64,000 bases of DNA from NCBI GenBank assembly GCA_025800395.1, contig JAOXRU010000075.1, forward strand, positions 1-64,000. The letters are read 5' to 3'. The notes under the pieces are model-generated. The model was not told the origin of the DNA. It made no database searches and saw only the letters and a list, made by a program, of their open reading frames with translations. This stretch comes from Flavobacteriaceae bacterium. GTDB lineage: Bacteria > Bacteroidota > Bacteroidia > Flavobacteriales > Flavobacteriaceae. Numbering within the stretch: position 1 is the stretch's first letter; each line of letters opens with the position of its first letter. Positions 62,138-64,000 of the stretch are shown here, piece by piece. The position numbers were made by a program, and so were the translations under genes.

Positions 62138-63055
62138 TTACAAGTTTTTATACGCTGGTAATTCCGGACGAACAGCCAATGCCTTTTCAATTACAGAAAC
62201 CACATGCGCTCTTTCTTCTCCAGACAATACCAATCTGGGTGGGCGAACTGCTTCCGAACCTATTTTGGTATACACCTCAGCCAATTTGATGTTTTGTACC
62301 AATTTTGGATTAATATCCAATTCCAACAATGGCAAAAACCAACGATATATCGCTATAGCTTCTTTTATTCTACCTGCTTTTTGTAATTGGTATATCGCAA
62401 CAGTCTCTGCTGGAAAAGCACAAACCAAACCTGCAACCCAACCATGAGCTCCCATCAACAAGCTTTCCAATGCTAGGGTGTCTACACCACATAATATTTG
62501 CAAACGATCGCCAAAACGATTGATTATACGTGTTACATTCGAAACATCACGAGTAGACTCCTTAACCGCTTCTATATTTGGACAAGCAGCCAAAAGTTCC
62601 TCAAACATATCCAAGGTCACCTCTATTTTATAATCCACAGGATTGTTGTAAATCATCAATGGTAACTTGGTACTATTCGCAACTGCTTTGAAATACGCTA
62701 CCACTTCTGCATCTCCTGCTTTGTATCGCATTGGAGGCAAAATCATCAATCCTGCTGCCCCGTCTTCTTCTGCTCTTTTTGCCGCAGCTATGGCTCCAGT
62801 AGTGGTTCCTTCTGCTATATTGATCAACACAGGCACCGCTCCGTCTACCAATTCTACGGTATAACGAGTTAGGCTACTTTTTTCCGCATCGGAAAGTGTA
62901 CTGGCTTCTCCCAAAGTTCCACCCAGAACTATACCATGTACTCCTGCATCCAATTGTGCTTTTATGTTTACTGCAAATAGATCTAAATCTAAAGTATCAT
63001 CTTCTTTGAACTTTGTAGTCACTGCGGGGAATACCCCATTCCAATTAATAGACAT
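62138..63055 (-). CDS. lhpC: DapA-like 1-pyrroline-4-hydroxy-2-carboxylate deaminase
   Basis: 305 residues of the dihydrodipicolinate synthase/N-acetylneuraminate lyase family. The Schiff-base Lys in AVKESTRDV, the Tyr in LMIYNNPVDY and the GTLGEASTLSD loop are present. In this operon it should deaminate 1-pyrroline-4-hydroxy-2-carboxylate to 2,5-dioxopentanoate. A lysine-biosynthetic role is less likely given the neighbours. First gene after the regulator, own -7 element TAATTTTG. Confidence 0.88.
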   Translation of the reverse strand: MSINWNGVFPAVTTKFKEDDTLDLDLFAVNIKAQLDAGVHGIVLGGTLGEASTLSDAEKSSLTRYTVELVDGAVPVLINIAEGTTTGAIAAAKRAEEDGAAGLMILPPMRYKAGDAEVVAYFKAVANSTKLPLMIYNNPVDYKIEVTLDMFEELLAACPNIEAVKESTRDVSNVTRIINRFGDRLQILCGVDTLALESLLMGAHGWVAGLVCAFPAETVAIYQLQKAGRIKEAIAIYRWFLPLLELDINPKLVQNIKLAEVYTKIGSEAVRPPRLVLSGEERAHVVSVIEKALAVRPELPAYKNL

Positions 63056-63083
63056 AAGAATGTGTTTTGTTTAATTTCTGGAT

Positions 63084-63091
63084 CAAAATTA
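63084..63091 (-). promoter_or_regulatory. -7 element of the hydroxyproline operon
   Basis: TAATTTTG on the minus strand, 28 bp before the dapA-like ATG. There is no TTG at the usual distance, which fits a need for an activator such as the divergent AraC protein. An inverted pair ATTACAA/TTGTAAT (63088-63094, 63110-63116) overlaps it. Confidence 0.5.
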
Positions 63092-63178
63092 CAAGCTTTA
63101 AACCTCCTTTTGTAATGGCTTTTTACTGGATAATGGTATTATTTTATCTTGATTTTCATATATTAGCAAAATTAGAGT

Positions 63179-63186
63179 TATTTTTG
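63179..63186 (+). promoter_or_regulatory. -7 element of the AraC gene
   Basis: TATTTTTG, with the ATG 7 bp after it; the predicted transcript would be leaderless or nearly so. Confidence 0.45.
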
Positions 63187-63193
63187 TATCGTT

Positions 63194-64000
63194 ATGAAGC
63201 AAGTACTGCCTTTTCAAATAGCCAAACCGGAAGACAAAAATTTGATTGTACAGGAGGACTATGTTCCCGTGTTTTACAACCAATTGCACCAACACGAAGA
63301 AATTCAGATCAGCCTGATTTTGGAAGGAGAGGGGTCTCTTTTTGCTGGAGACAGTATTACCCATTTTCAAACAAACGATATTTTTGTATTAGGAAGTAAA
63401 CTACCTCATGTTTTTATCAGTGAAGAAAAAGACCAGCAACTTTCTAAAATGATATCGGTATTCTTTAAAATGGACTCTTTGGGCTCCAATTTCTTTCAAT
63501 TGGCAGAGCTCAAGTACATCAGTCCATTATTTGCGGCATCTCTTGCGGGTTTCAAAATAGAAAACCCTAGTATAGAGCTATTGGAAAAACTGAAAAACAT
63601 GCCAGTATACCGCCCCATGGAAAGTGTGATTGTATTTCTACAATTGCTGAAAGAACTGCAAGAACATACCAAAAGTCAACTTTCCTCCATTATTTATGAC
63701 AAAAAAATAAATAAACACGAAGGGGAACGTATGCGCGAGGTATTTGAATATAGTATGCAAAATTACACCAGAGATATCAATTTGGACGAAATATCTAGAC
63801 ATGCAGCCATGACCAAAAATGCATTTTGCAGATATTTTAAAAAACACACCAACAAAACCTACATTACCTTTCTAAACGAATTGCGAATAGCACATGCCTG
63901 TAAATTGCTGATACAGAAGAAAGAAATGCCCATAGCGGAAATCTCCGAAAAATCGGGCTTTGTAAACATTTCTAATTTCAATCGAATTTTTAGAGCATCA
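63194..64000 (+). CDS. AraC-family regulator, cut by window end
   Basis: 269 codons are visible without a stop. N-terminal cupin (YNQLHQHEEIQISLILEGEG) and two C-terminal helix-turn-helix units (INLDEISRHAAMTKNAFCRYF; IAEISEKSGFVNISNFNRIF). The visible part nearly completes the HTH, so only a few residues are missing. Divergent from the hydroxyproline operon and its likely regulator, with hydroxyproline or an intermediate as effector. Confidence 0.9.
   Translation, partial: MKQVLPFQIAKPEDKNLIVQEDYVPVFYNQLHQHEEIQISLILEGEGSLFAGDSITHFQTNDIFVLGSKLPHVFISEEKDQQLSKMISVFFKMDSLGSNFFQLAELKYISPLFAASLAGFKIENPSIELLEKLKNMPVYRPMESVIVFLQLLKELQEHTKSQLSSIIYDKKINKHEGERMREVFEYSMQNYTRDINLDEISRHAAMTKNAFCRYFKKHTNKTYITFLNELRIAHACKLLIQKKEMPIAEISEKSGFVNISNFNRIFRAS

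Noticed and set aside
62138-63055. dapA of lysine biosynthesis
   Set aside because: It heads a hydroxyproline operon, where a DapA-fold deaminase is required; no lysine genes are adjacent.
63067-63399. Plus-strand 110-codon open frame
   Set aside because: It is a shadow overlapping the start of the AraC gene in another frame and crosses its promoter.

Overview
The window looks like chromosome of a low-GC Bacteroidota, most likely a Flavobacteriaceae member. The signs are promoters of the TAnnTTTG (-7) type with a distant TTG, almost no Shine-Dalgarno sequences, SusD-free TonB/HmuY-type haem uptake, a class I ribonucleotide reductase whose ATP-cone sits on the small subunit, LytTR regulators, and AraC and two-component proteins of flavobacterial type. 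No rRNA, tRNA or CRISPR array was seen.

Layout. 1-1.6 kb: an IS256-family element next to a fragment that may come from a second transposase. 1.7-4.8 kb: nrdA-nrdB. 4.8-16 kb: a loosely organised stretch with lipoproteins, an AraC regulator, a Tat-exported cupin protein, a divergent pyruvate-kinase-like enzyme, small or unknown proteins, a serine hydrolase and many short palindromes. 16-26 kb: a divergent haem-acquisition locus, hmuT-U-V-S leftward and hmuR-Y rightward, around one 64-bp promoter region. 26-30 kb: a small Cys-motif protein, a methyltransferase, a decayed gene copy, a repeated structured element and an orphan TPR histidine kinase. 30-32.3 kb: arsR, arsC-like and acr3 arsenic genes with two matching operator-like sites. 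32.5-34 kb: a LuxR-type regulator with an alpha/beta hydrolase. 34-40 kb: a mutagenesis cassette (polymerase IV, SRAP protein, second DnaE) divergent from a self-cleaving LexA/CI-like repressor. 40-48.6 kb: ASCH protein, glutathione peroxidase and envelope-sugar genes (galE, DegT aminotransferase, waaA, rfbC, rfbD) plus an amidohydrolase. 48.7-54 kb: a six-gene phosphorelay with an H-NOX-like protein that lacks the haem ligand. 54-64 kb: a complete trans-4-hydroxyproline catabolic operon that also encodes two peptidases, with a divergent AraC regulator cut by the window end.

The points most worth following are these. (1) The 39.1-39.2 kb divergent promoter has two TTGGA-N5-TCCAA operators, each covering the distal element of one promoter, which suggests a damage-inducible switch in a phylum usually described as lacking LexA. 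(2) The phosphorelay begins with a receiver and a haem-ligand-less H-NOX-like protein, and has three direct repeats at 21-22 bp spacing upstream, the geometry LytTR regulators bind. (3) The hmu locus has an operator-like dyad and an odd start for HmuV. (4) Two copies of a structured element keep a hairpin although its sequence has changed. Function assignments come from reading the sequence and family knowledge; no database search was run.
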